Assembly: GCA_001788925.1 (NCBI GenBank)
Contig: MFXS01000004.1
Location: 8,303 to 50,463, forward strand
Source: Candidatus Peribacteria bacterium RIFCSPHIGHO2_01_FULL_55_13
GTDB taxonomy: Bacteria; Patescibacteriota; Gracilibacteria; Peribacterales; Peribacteraceae
DNA length: 42,161 bases
Reading direction: 5' to 3'
Shown here piece by piece: positions 26,406 to 34,496 of this stretch (position 1 is its first letter; each line of letters opens with the position of its first letter). The notes under the pieces are model-generated. The model made no database searches. It saw nothing but the letters and a program-made list of their open reading frames with translations, and had not been told where the DNA came from. Position numbers and translations under genes: made by a program.

Positions 26406-26510
26406 AAATTAGCAATGAGGAATTAGAAATTAGCAATGAACCCAAGGAACACTCCCATAGTAATAACTCTGGCAGTAATTGCTAATTCCTCATTGCTAAT
26501 TTCTCATTTC
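26406..26510. repeat. Heptad-period hairpin element (word AATTAGC/AATGAGG), 21-bp perfect arms
   Basis: 26406-26426 aaattagcaatgaggaattag is the exact reverse complement of 26482-26502. Confidence 0.95.
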
Positions 26511-26746
26511 CTGTAAGCGAGCATTCCCATAAACCTCGCTCTCTCAATCGCCAGGCGCAGCATTTTCTGGTGCTGGAGGCAGGTTCCGGAGAGGAAACGC
26601 CTGCGAACGTTGCCGAAGTAGTCGACGTGCGTTTTCAAGAGGGGATAGTCCTTCCAGTCCATGTGCTGCGTCTGCTTCTCGCAGAAGTCGCACTTTCTGC
26701 CACGGAGGTCCGGCCGGCGCGGTTTTTGCTGCTGCTGGTGTGCCAT
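26504..26746 (-). CDS. rpsR: 30S ribosomal protein bS18
   Basis: CDFCEKQTQHMDWKDYPLLKTHVDYFGNVRRRFLSGTCLQHQKMLRLAIERARFMGMLAY. Confidence 0.97.
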   Translation of the reverse strand: MAHQQQQKPRRPDLRGRKCDFCEKQTQHMDWKDYPLLKTHVDYFGNVRRRFLSGTCLQHQKMLRLAIERARFMGMLAYRK

Positions 26747-27321
26747 TAGATTTCGATGGAATCGTCAGAAATAAGCTTATCGAGTTTCTTGCCGAGTTCT
26801 TCTTTGTCCACGGCTTCCACAGGAGCCTCAGCCTTTGCCGTCTTCTCGCGCTTCACCTGGCGCTTGGCCTTGTCGGCGATGCGCTTCTGGATGTCCTCTT
26901 CGCGCTCGCGCTTGCTCTTCTCCGATGCGCTCTCGCGTTCCTTCAACCACACTTTGTAGGTCTCGGAGTACTTCGTGATCTTGTAGCCCTTTGGCGGCTT
27001 CACGATGATATGGCGGAGAACGCCCGGGACGATCCGCAGGGCGGTATCGATCTCGCGGATTTTCCCCGGATCCATTTCCTGGTGGTACACGATGAAGTTT
27101 CCCTCGCTGGATCCCTTGATCTCATATGCCAGACCGCGCTGACCCCACACGTCCTTACTCACCTCGCGCGCTCCGGCCTCCTTAAAGATCGCCTCAATCT
27201 CCTTGATGGTCTGGTGCTCCTCTTTCTGTGCCATCGGATACGGCAGAAGAACCGCTACTTCGTAGATGCGGACATCAGCTTCATCGAGGACTTCCGGTGT
27301 ATCGGTGGCAGCAGGATTCAT
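26746..27321 (-). CDS. rpsF: 30S ribosomal protein bS6 with long charged C-terminal tail
   Basis: VRIYEVAVLLPYPMAQKEEHQTIKEIEAIFKEAG...KIREIDTALRIVPGVLRHIIVKPP; start reset to MNPAATD. Confidence 0.9.
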   Translation of the reverse strand: MNPAATDTPEVLDEADVRIYEVAVLLPYPMAQKEEHQTIKEIEAIFKEAGAREVSKDVWGQRGLAYEIKGSSEGNFIVYHQEMDPGKIREIDTALRIVPGVLRHIIVKPPKGYKITKYSETYKVWLKERESASEKSKREREEDIQKRIADKAKRQVKREKTAKAEAPVEAVDKEELGKKLDKLISDDSIEI

Positions 27322-27338
27322 AGCGACTTGTGGGTAAA

Positions 27339-27362
27339 CCCGGTTCCCAAAGGGGAACGGGG
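27339..27362 (-). promoter_or_regulatory. Hairpin in the rpsF leader, candidate S6:S18-type autoregulatory leader
   Basis: Minus-strand CCCCGTTCCCCTTTGGGAACCGGG just upstream of rpsF-rpsR. Confidence 0.35.
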
Positions 27363-27479
27363 AAATCGCGGGGAGACTGTATGTTGGCCTGCAAGGCTTG
27401 GTCAAGGAGTTTCTTCGGGTTCCCTTGAGAATGCTTGTAGGGATAAGGAGAGAGCTTGTAGGCTTCTTTTCGCAATCAA

Positions 27480-27554
27480 GCCGTCGTAGCTCAGTGGTAG
27501 AGCACGTCCATGGTAAGGACGGGGTCACGGGTTCAATCCCCGTCGACGGCTCCA
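27480..27554 (+). tRNA. tRNA-Thr(GGT), CCA encoded
   Basis: gccgtcg/cgacggc acceptor, cgtcc-atGGTaa-ggacg anticodon arm, gggttcaatccc T arm. Confidence 0.95.
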
Positions 27555-27555
27555 T

Positions 27556-27975
27556 TTAATCGTTGCCGACTGTTTCATTCCATCCCTGCAGCTCTTTCCT
27601 TTCTTTCATTCGCAGAGTGTTCTTCAGTACGTGCAGTCCCAGCAGCGCACACTTCACGCGCCTGGGCCCGATCGGCACACCGAGAATGTCATAGACGTTC
27701 TGCGGTGTAAGAGATTCAACTTCACTCAGAGTTTTTCCCTGCAGTTCTTCACTCAGGAGTGACATCGCCGCCTGCGAGATTGCGCATCCTGTGCCGTCCC
27801 AGGAAATTTCAGTGATGCAATCATCCTTGATCGAGAGGTGAATGGTGACGGTGTCGCCGCAACTCAAGTTTTCCTCCATATGAGTAATAACAGCTTGGCC
27901 CTTGGCCAGTGGCCCTTGGCCCTTATTTCTTGGGTGCCGGTAGTGATCGAGGATGTTTTCGGCGTAGAGATCCAT
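27556..27975 (-). CDS. sufU: SufU/NifU-type Fe-S scaffold protein
   Basis: MDLYAENILDHYRHPRNKG...LSCGDTVTIHLSIKDDCITEISWDGTGCAISQAAMSLLSEELQGK. Confidence 0.92.
   Translation of the reverse strand: MDLYAENILDHYRHPRNKGQGPLAKGQAVITHMEENLSCGDTVTIHLSIKDDCITEISWDGTGCAISQAAMSLLSEELQGKTLSEVESLTPQNVYDILGVPIGPRRVKCALLGLHVLKNTLRMKERKELQGWNETVGND
27895..27926. repeat. Heptad-period repeat (word TTGGCCC) inside sufU
   Basis: ttggcccttggccagtggcccttggccctta. Confidence 0.8.
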
Positions 27976-28013
27976 GGCGGGGTTCGGGGATGGGTGCGGA
28001 TTGTGTGACGTTT

Positions 28014-28041
28014 GTAGAGACGTCCGGCCGGACGTCTTTAC
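28014..28041. repeat. 28-bp palindrome GTAGAGACGTCCGG/CCGGACGTCTTTAC (one mismatch)
   Basis: Near-perfect self reverse complement between sufS and sufU. Confidence 0.92.
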
Positions 28042-28044
28042 GAT

Positions 28045-29301
28045 TCACGTATGTAATTTTTTCTGCGCATCCACAATCGCCTGCGCACAGACATCAATCT
28101 CTTCTTTCATATTGTAGATTCCCACAGAAAGACGCGTCGATGCGGGTATTCCCAGTTTCGTATGCAGCGGCATGCAGCAATGATGGCCTGCGCGAAGGGC
28201 GATGCCTTGGCGGCCGAGGATCTCGGTCAGATCGTGGGGGTGGACGGAGTCGAGGGTGAAGGAAAGGCAACCATAAACGATTGGCGATTTATGATTTATG
28301 ATTTGCGATTTGCCATCTGTGCCAAGGACGTGGAGCTGCGGAATCAATCGTAAATTATCAATCGCAAATCGTAAAAGTTCTTGCTCGTGAGCTTGAATGT
28401 CCTCCCATGAATACTGTTGCATCCACTCGATCGCCGCCGCGAGTCCGACTGCCTCTGCAATCGGCGGCGTTCCTGCTTCGAATTTTCCCGGGAGATCCGC
28501 CGGAGTGAAACCTTCCTGTGTGACGGAGCGGATCATCATGCCGCCGCCGAGGAAGGGAGGCATCTTCTCGAGGAGTTTTCTCTTTCCGTAGAGGACACCG
28601 ATGCCAGTGGGGCCGTAGAGCTTATGGCCGGAGAAGGCCAAAAAATCACAATCCAGATCCTGCACGTCGATGGGCATGTGGGCGATGGCTTGTGCAGCGT
28701 CGATCAACACCCATGCACCCGCGTCGTGTGCCATCGCAATGATTGTTTTCAGATCCGGCGCAATACCCAGAACGTTACTGAGCGCGGTGATTGCCACGAG
28801 CTTCACGCGCCCGGTCTTGAGATGCTTTTTCAAGTCATCCAGTTTCGGCATCCCATCCTCATCAATGTCCATCCAGAGCACGTCCGATCCTTTTCGGTCT
28901 TTCAGTTGCAACCACGGTACCACGTTACTGTGGTGCTCGAGCATCGAGAGCACGACGGCGTCGCCTTCCTGCAGATGTGTCTCGCCCCAGCTCCGTGCCA
29001 CCAGATTGATCGACTCGGTGCAGCCTTTGGTGAAGATGATTTCATCCGGATGCGCGGCGTTCAGAAATTTCTGCACGGCCGTCCGCGCGTCTTCGTACGC
29101 CACCGTGCTTTCCTCGGCGAGTACGTGCATGCCGCGATGCACATTGGATTTCTGTTCCTTGTTCCATCGCGCCATGGCCAGGCAGACGGCCTCGGGCATC
29201 TGGGCGGTGGCCGCGGAATCCAGGTACACCAGCGGGCGTCCGTTGATGCTGCGGCGGAGAACGGGGAATTGCCGACGCACGGAAGAGATGTCCAAAGTCA
29301 C
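28045..29301 (-). CDS. sufS: SufS-type cysteine desulfurase
   Basis: LDSAATAQMPEAV, FSGHKLYGPTGIGVLYGK (PLP Lys), LRAGHHCCMPLHTKLG. Confidence 0.95.
   Translation of the reverse strand: MTLDISSVRRQFPVLRRSINGRPLVYLDSAATAQMPEAVCLAMARWNKEQKSNVHRGMHVLAEESTVAYEDARTAVQKFLNAAHPDEIIFTKGCTESINLVARSWGETHLQEGDAVVLSMLEHHSNVVPWLQLKDRKGSDVLWMDIDEDGMPKLDDLKKHLKTGRVKLVAITALSNVLGIAPDLKTIIAMAHDAGAWVLIDAAQAIAHMPIDVQDLDCDFLAFSGHKLYGPTGIGVLYGKRKLLEKMPPFLGGGMMIRSVTQEGFTPADLPGKFEAGTPPIAEAVGLAAAIEWMQQYSWEDIQAHEQELLRFAIDNLRLIPQLHVLGTDGKSQIINHKSPIVYGCLSFTLDSVHPHDLTEILGRQGIALRAGHHCCMPLHTKLGIPASTRLSVGIYNMKEEIDVCAQAIVDAQKKLHT
28278..28375. repeat. Heptad-period hairpin element (word ATTTATG/ATTTGCG) entirely inside sufS
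   Basis: cgattggcgatttatgatttatgatttgcgatttgcc ... caatcgtaaattatcaatcgcaaatcgtaaaag. Confidence 0.9.
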
Positions 29302-29317
29302 ACTGAGGATTATGCAT

Positions 29318-29440
29318 TGAATTCGGAATTCGGAATGCGGAATTCGGAATAATTTCCATCAAAACGGGAAAGCTTCATGGAGGCGCGGACTCAAAAATAT
29401 GCTGTAATTCTGCATTCCGAATTCCGCATTCCGAATTTTC
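29318..29440. repeat. Heptad-period hairpin element (word GGAATTC/GGAATGC), 24-bp perfect arms
   Basis: 29327-29350 aattcggaatgcggaattcggaat is the exact reverse complement of 29414-29437. Confidence 0.95.
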
Positions 29441-29460
29441 CGGTTACACTTCTTCCCGCT

Positions 29461-32274
29461 ATGCGCCAGAAGACCGTCTTCATCCTCTCTATCGCGCTGT
29501 TTTTAGGTCTTCTCCTATGGGGGATCTTTTCGACACTGGTGTATCTCGGCGTTCCCGTGCACGGAGCGGTGTATCTCCCGAATGATGTTCTCGAATCGCT
29601 TCAGGGCGTGTGCGATCCGGGCGGACTTTTCTGCCGCGGTGTGTACACGCTGATCCCCATGATCCTTCGCACACTCGGAAGGACCGGGCCCTTTATTCCG
29701 TATGTCATCCTCTGGCTTCTTATCGGCGCCGCGATCGTCGGTCGCTCTGCGATCAAAACCGGAATGATCCGTTTCCGGACGACACTCTCGCCTCTGTGGG
29801 TCATCGGTTTCTTTTTCGTCTCCGTCTGGACGCTCTTCACAGTCTTCAGTTACGGCAGCATCGGTGATGCGCCGCTGCGGCGGGTCGTAGAGCCGCTTCC
29901 CGAGGTATACCTCAACGTAAAAGGGGAGGGGCTTGAGGAGCTCACGAAGAATTTCAACCGCCTCGAGGACCAGGGGTGCCTGCGGCAGGTCGGTGCGTTT
30001 CAAAACGGAGCGAAGGTTTTTAACATGACAACCTTCTGCATGCAGAAGTTCTTCGTCACGCGCGTTTTCACGCAGTTTGTATGGGCGCTCTTCATTCTCT
30101 TTGAATTGATCACACTGGGGCACATGGCCCTGCGGCGGTTTCGGCTCTCTATGCATCCTTTTACGGAAGCAGTCCTTTCCGCAAGTCTCGGCGCCGGCCT
30201 CTGGATCGTGCTCTTGTGGCTCCTCGCGGTCTTCCACATCTTCGTCTCTGCGGCGATCTGGATCCTGCTTCTTGCCGTTCCCGCGCTCTCCTACAAATCT
30301 GTTCTTCACTGGTGGAAGATGCTGCGCGCGAAGATCCCGGTCGATCTTCCCCCCTGGAGCCCCACGATCCTCATCGGCTGGCTTTTGCTTTCGTACCTCG
30401 CGCTTAACTTTCTCACCGTCATCCGGCCGTTCCCCATCGGCTGGGACGACCTTGGAAGCTACCTGAACCGTCCGAACCTTCTCGTAAGCTACGGGCACTT
30501 CATCTACTCCATGGCCGCGTTCCAGTGGGAGTACCTCACGGCGGTCGGTTTCTCGCTCTTCGGATTCGGATCCCCCGTGGGCGCCACCGCCGCGATGATC
30601 ATCAACTGGCTCGAAGGAGTACTCGCGGTAGCCGCCGTCTGGGCGTTCGGCCGCAGTTATTTCGGCCCCCGAGGAGGGCTGCTTTCTGCCCTCCTCTACT
30701 ATTCACTTCCGCTCGTCGGACATTTTTCGTACGCCGACATGAAGATCGATAACGCCGTCTTCACGATGGGTGCGCTTTCCACGCTCTGCGTCTTCCTCGG
30801 TATCCTTCAGCCGCGCGCTTCGGAGGAAGAGACATCCGCACGTCCGTTCAAAGAGCAGCTTCTTTGGATTGCTCTTGCCGGCGTCTTCGTCGGGTTCGCG
30901 TTCGGCATGAAGGTCACCGCCATCATGGTGGTGGTGGCGCTGCTCATCATCATGGGCGGCGTGGCACTCCATTGGACTGCAGCAGTCGGTGCAGCGTCGT
31001 TTGCCGTGGTGGTGCTTGCTACAGAAGGGGGACTCAGCCTCATGTCCGTGGGCCAGCGTCTCTTTGGGGATGGGACCGAGCTGGCGACGAAGGGTATTCT
31101 TCTGTTCTTCATCCTCCTGGGCGTAGCTTTTTCCGGCGTCGGACTTTTTCTCGGGCGGCGACACTGGAAGAAAGCAGCCCTCTTGGGTGGAGTCTTCATT
31201 GCAAGCTTCCTTGCGGTGCTCGCGCCATGGGTCCTGCATAACAACTTCGAGCGGGGATATATCATTCCCCGCGCCTTCGAGTTCGGAGCGCCGAACAAGA
31301 TCAGTCTTACCCTGGACCTCTACGGTACGGGAAGCGCCTCTAACTACGACTCGCCCGTGCGGGTGATGCCTCCGGAGCTGAGAATGGATCCCAACAGCCC
31401 TTTCTGCGCGGTCACGGGCGGCCGGGAAGAACTCGACCGGTACTGGGGATTCCGCGTCGGTTGGGAGCACTACCTGACGCTTCCATGGAGAACTGTCTTA
31501 AACCTCGACAGTGCCGGCTACTACGTCACGACGATGTCCGCGCTCCTGCTGTTCCCGCTACTCTTGTTGCTTCCGTACTTCTGGACGAAGCGTGGGAAGT
31601 GGCTTCGGTGGATGACCATCGGCACACTTGTCATCCTCCTCGAATGGATGTTCATGGGTAACGGCATCCCGTGGTACGGCATCGGGGTATTCCTGGGGCT
31701 CGTCCTCGGCCTCGAAGCTTTTATAGCACGTGCCCCGGATGCGTTCAGCAGATCACTTGCGGGCGGGCTCATCGCAGTGGCGCTCTTCAGCAACTTCGCG
31801 CACCGTTTCTGGCAGTTTGAGCAGCAGCGCAACCTCTTCGAGTACCCGCTTGGCCGCGCATCTGCCGAAGTGATGCGGGAGCGCACGATCCCGCACTATG
31901 ACGACATCGCGGAAATCGCCGTGGAGCTTTCCCGAACGGAGCCCGAGCGCCCGTACATGTACCGGGTGGGCACGTTCATCCCGTACTTCATCCCCCGAAA
32001 CCTCGAAGTGATCGGCATCGCAGATCACCAGCTCGATATTTTCAACTGTCTTTACCAGGAACGCGACAGCGAGCTCACGACAAAACGCCTGAAGGCTCTC
32101 GGCTTTTCAAGCATCATCTTCGATACGAACACCGCCACTATCGAACGTGACAGCAACGGCTCGCTCCATAAGAAGGTGCAGGCGCTCGTTGATTACCTTA
32201 ATGATCCCAAATCCGGCTTGCAGGTCATTATTAATGACCAGGATGGGGGAGTGGCGTATCTTTTGATCCCATGA
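29461..32274 (+). CDS. Large polytopic membrane protein, GT39/GT-C-like
   Basis: More than ten hydrophobic segments; GWDDLGSYLNRPNLL acidic loop motif; heads the glycan locus. Confidence 0.7.
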   Translation: MRQKTVFILSIALFLGLLLWGIFSTLVYLGVPVHGAVYLPNDVLESLQGVCDPGGLFCRGVYTLIPMILRTLGRTGPFIPYVILWLLIGAAIVGRSAIKTGMIRFRTTLSPLWVIGFFFVSVWTLFTVFSYGSIGDAPLRRVVEPLPEVYLNVKGEGLEELTKNFNRLEDQGCLRQVGAFQNGAKVFNMTTFCMQKFFVTRVFTQFVWALFILFELITLGHMALRRFRLSMHPFTEAVLSASLGAGLWIVLLWLLAVFHIFVSAAIWILLLAVPALSYKSVLHWWKMLRAKIPVDLPPWSPTILIGWLLLSYLALNFLTVIRPFPIGWDDLGSYLNRPNLLVSYGHFIYSMAAFQWEYLTAVGFSLFGFGSPVGATAAMIINWLEGVLAVAAVWAFGRSYFGPRGGLLSALLYYSLPLVGHFSYADMKIDNAVFTMGALSTLCVFLGILQPRASEEETSARPFKEQLLWIALAGVFVGFAFGMKVTAIMVVVALLIIMGGVALHWTAAVGAASFAVVVLATEGGLSLMSVGQRLFGDGTELATKGILLFFILLGVAFSGVGLFLGRRHWKKAALLGGVFIASFLAVLAPWVLHNNFERGYIIPRAFEFGAPNKISLTLDLYGTGSASNYDSPVRVMPPELRMDPNSPFCAVTGGREELDRYWGFRVGWEHYLTLPWRTVLNLDSAGYYVTTMSALLLFPLLLLLPYFWTKRGKWLRWMTIGTLVILLEWMFMGNGIPWYGIGVFLGLVLGLEAFIARAPDAFSRSLAGGLIAVALFSNFAHRFWQFEQQRNLFEYPLGRASAEVMRERTIPHYDDIAEIAVELSRTEPERPYMYRVGTFIPYFIPRNLEVIGIADHQLDIFNCLYQERDSELTTKRLKALGFSSIIFDTNTATIERDSNGSLHKKVQALVDYLNDPKSGLQVIINDQDGGVAYLLIP

Positions 32275-32939
32275 AGATCCTCGCTGTCATCCCCGCCTAC
32301 AACGAAGCTACCCGCATTGCCGAGGTGGTCAACCAGGCCAAGCCGTACGTGGACAGTGTCATTGTCGTCGACGACGGGTCTTCCGATGACACGGCAGCGC
32401 AGGCGCGCAAGGCAGGGGCCATTGTTGTGGAGCACGTGGAAAACTGCGGGCCGGGCGCAGCCACGATGACGGGCATTCAGGCTGCCAGAGCGCTCGGGGC
32501 GCAGGCGCTCATCACGCTCGACGCCGACGGGCAGCATGATCCCAAAGACATCCCCTCACTTCTGTCGCCCGTGCAGGCGGGCAAAGCCGACATCGTCTTC
32601 GCCAACCGCTTCGGGCAAAGGAACCGCATCCCCATGATCCGCCGTGTCTTCAACGGTATCGGAAACTTCGTCACCTTCGCTGCCACCGGCCGCTGGGTCA
32701 GAGACAGCCAGTGCGGTTTTAAAGTGTTCGGTGCGCGGGCGCTCAAAGACGTAGACCTCCGGATGAGCGGATTCGAATTCTGCACGGAGATTGTCCGCGA
32801 ATCGGTGCAGCATCGCTGGCGCATCGCCGAAGTCCCCATCAAAGTGATCTACTCCGAATATACTTTGGCAAAAGGACAGTCGTTTGCTCACGGCGTGAAA
32901 ACAGCACTCAAGATTCTGATGCGTTCCTTCCTCCGCTAA
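32271..32939 (+). CDS. Family 2 glycosyltransferase (DPM1/DPG synthase-like)
   Basis: MKILAVIPAYNEATRIAEVV...VIVVDDGSSDDTA...ALITLDADGQHDP. Confidence 0.93.
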   Translation: MKILAVIPAYNEATRIAEVVNQAKPYVDSVIVVDDGSSDDTAAQARKAGAIVVEHVENCGPGAATMTGIQAARALGAQALITLDADGQHDPKDIPSLLSPVQAGKADIVFANRFGQRNRIPMIRRVFNGIGNFVTFAATGRWVRDSQCGFKVFGARALKDVDLRMSGFEFCTEIVRESVQHRWRIAEVPIKVIYSEYTLAKGQSFAHGVKTALKILMRSFLR

Positions 32940-32942
32940 TCT

Positions 32943-33296
32943 GTGATCGTGACCCCCTACCAGATCATCGCGCCGCTCATTGCCCTCGTGGCGATCATGT
33001 ACGCCTGGAACCTCGTTATGCGACACCGCAAAACACTCTGGGAGGCCGCACTCTGGACCATCTTCTGGGGCGCTATCGCCTACATCGCCATCGAGCCGAA
33101 TTCCCTTGATTACATCACCATCGCCACGGGCATCCACGACCGCGAGAACGCGGTGCTCGTCACGTTCCTCGGCATCCTCTTCTTCATCGTCTTCTATCTC
33201 GTCATGCGTCTGGAGTACCTGGAGCAGCGCCAGACAAGGCTGATCCGCAAGATCGCGCTCAAACAAAGCGCCCAGGAGAACGGAAAAGACGAATAA
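32943..33296 (+). CDS. DUF2304-like small membrane protein
   Basis: Three hydrophobic segments then a coiled-coil tail, directly after a GT2. Confidence 0.7.
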   Translation: MIVTPYQIIAPLIALVAIMYAWNLVMRHRKTLWEAALWTIFWGAIAYIAIEPNSLDYITIATGIHDRENAVLVTFLGILFFIVFYLVMRLEYLEQRQTRLIRKIALKQSAQENGKDE

Positions 33297-33344
33297 TGCC
33301 GGGATTGTTATATTGCTAAATACCGCCTTGGGCAGCATTCTTTC

Positions 33345-34496
33345 TTGGTGAAGACTATTTTGCTGATCTCCCCCTATTGGAAAGAGGACCACCGCTGGAT
33401 GGTCAGTTCGGTGAAGTTGGCGGAGTTGTGGCAGAGGATCGGGTTTCGCGTTGTTGTTGTGTGTATGGGGAAAAATGAGCAATTAGCAGGTAGCAAGGAG
33501 CAATTAGGCAAAGCAAGTATTGAACAAGTTTCCGGTACTCTCGAAATCCATCGTGTCCCCGATTTTTTCATTCCAGATCCCTGGAACTACGGCATCGCGT
33601 TCGGTTTTTCCGGATATGCGGTGAAGCTCGTCAAAAGCATCAAGCCCGATATCGTCGTCGTGAATAAGCTTCTATTCTGGTCGTCGCTCTCTACGATTGC
33701 CCTGCGCCTTCGCGGCGTGCGCGTCATTCAGATCACAGATGCGCTTGTGGGGATGACCTGGTGGCCGCGGGGATTCATTCCTAAAGTCTGCGCGGCGATC
33801 TATGCGTGGACGCTCGGATGGCTGGAGCTGCTCTGTGCAGAGCGCGTGGTGTTCTTCCATCCGCAGTCGGAGAAACTCCTTAAACGATTGGGGATCGCGG
33901 GGAAATGTGAAGTGATACCGACGGGCATCGATCCGAGCACTTTTGGAACGCGTGCTAATGAATCCGGAAAAGTGACTGTCACGTATGTTGGTCGTCTGGA
34001 ATCCATCAAAGGCGTGGATGATTTTCTTGCCGCGGTCTCACCGATCGTCAAAAGCCATTCTGAGGTCCGCGCACAAGTCGTTGGCTGGTATAAGGAAGGG
34101 CACCCGCTTGTCGCGAAGTACGAGCGCGACGTCACATTCACAGGTTTACAGTCCGATATCCCCGGCATTCTTTCAAAAACCGATATCTTCGTTCTCCCAA
34201 GCCACAGCGAAGGGCTCAGCAATGCCCTTATGGAAGCGATGGCGAGCAGTTGCGCGTGTATCGCGAGCGACGTCGGTGGTAACCGCTTCCTCATCCAGAA
34301 CGGCATCTCGGGATTTTTGTTTCCGGCGGGGGACAGGGAGGCACTGCGCAGCCATATCCAGCGTTTGATTGAAGATCCCATTAAGCGGCAGTCGATGGGG
34401 ATGGCAGCAAGAGAGCGCATCGAGAAATTATTTTCTTGGGACATCGTCGGGGAGCAGTACGATCAGCTGTTCCAGAAATTCATCACGCAGAAATGA
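33345..34496 (+). CDS. Family 4 glycosyltransferase
   Basis: GT-B fold; YVGRLESIKGVDDFLAAV; FVLPSHSEGLSNALMEAMASSCACIASDVGGN. Confidence 0.92.
   Translation: MVKTILLISPYWKEDHRWMVSSVKLAELWQRIGFRVVVVCMGKNEQLAGSKEQLGKASIEQVSGTLEIHRVPDFFIPDPWNYGIAFGFSGYAVKLVKSIKPDIVVVNKLLFWSSLSTIALRLRGVRVIQITDALVGMTWWPRGFIPKVCAAIYAWTLGWLELLCAERVVFFHPQSEKLLKRLGIAGKCEVIPTGIDPSTFGTRANESGKVTVTYVGRLESIKGVDDFLAAVSPIVKSHSEVRAQVVGWYKEGHPLVAKYERDVTFTGLQSDIPGILSKTDIFVLPSHSEGLSNALMEAMASSCACIASDVGGNRFLIQNGISGFLFPAGDREALRSHIQRLIEDPIKRQSMGMAARERIEKLFSWDIVGEQYDQLFQKFITQK
33477..33516. repeat. Heptad-period repeat (word TAGCAAG/GAGCAAT) inside GT4 CDS
   Basis: gagcaattagcaggtagcaaggagcaattaggcaaagcaa. Confidence 0.85.

Noticed and set aside
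26746-27555. N-terminally extended rpsF running through tRNA-Thr on the opposite strand
   Set aside because: The extension is antisense to the tRNA; the true start is at about 27321.
29515-30498. 327-aa minus-strand ORF antisense to the GT39-like gene
   Set aside because: Highly charged shadow ORF of a hydrophobic coding strand; no start signal or domain.
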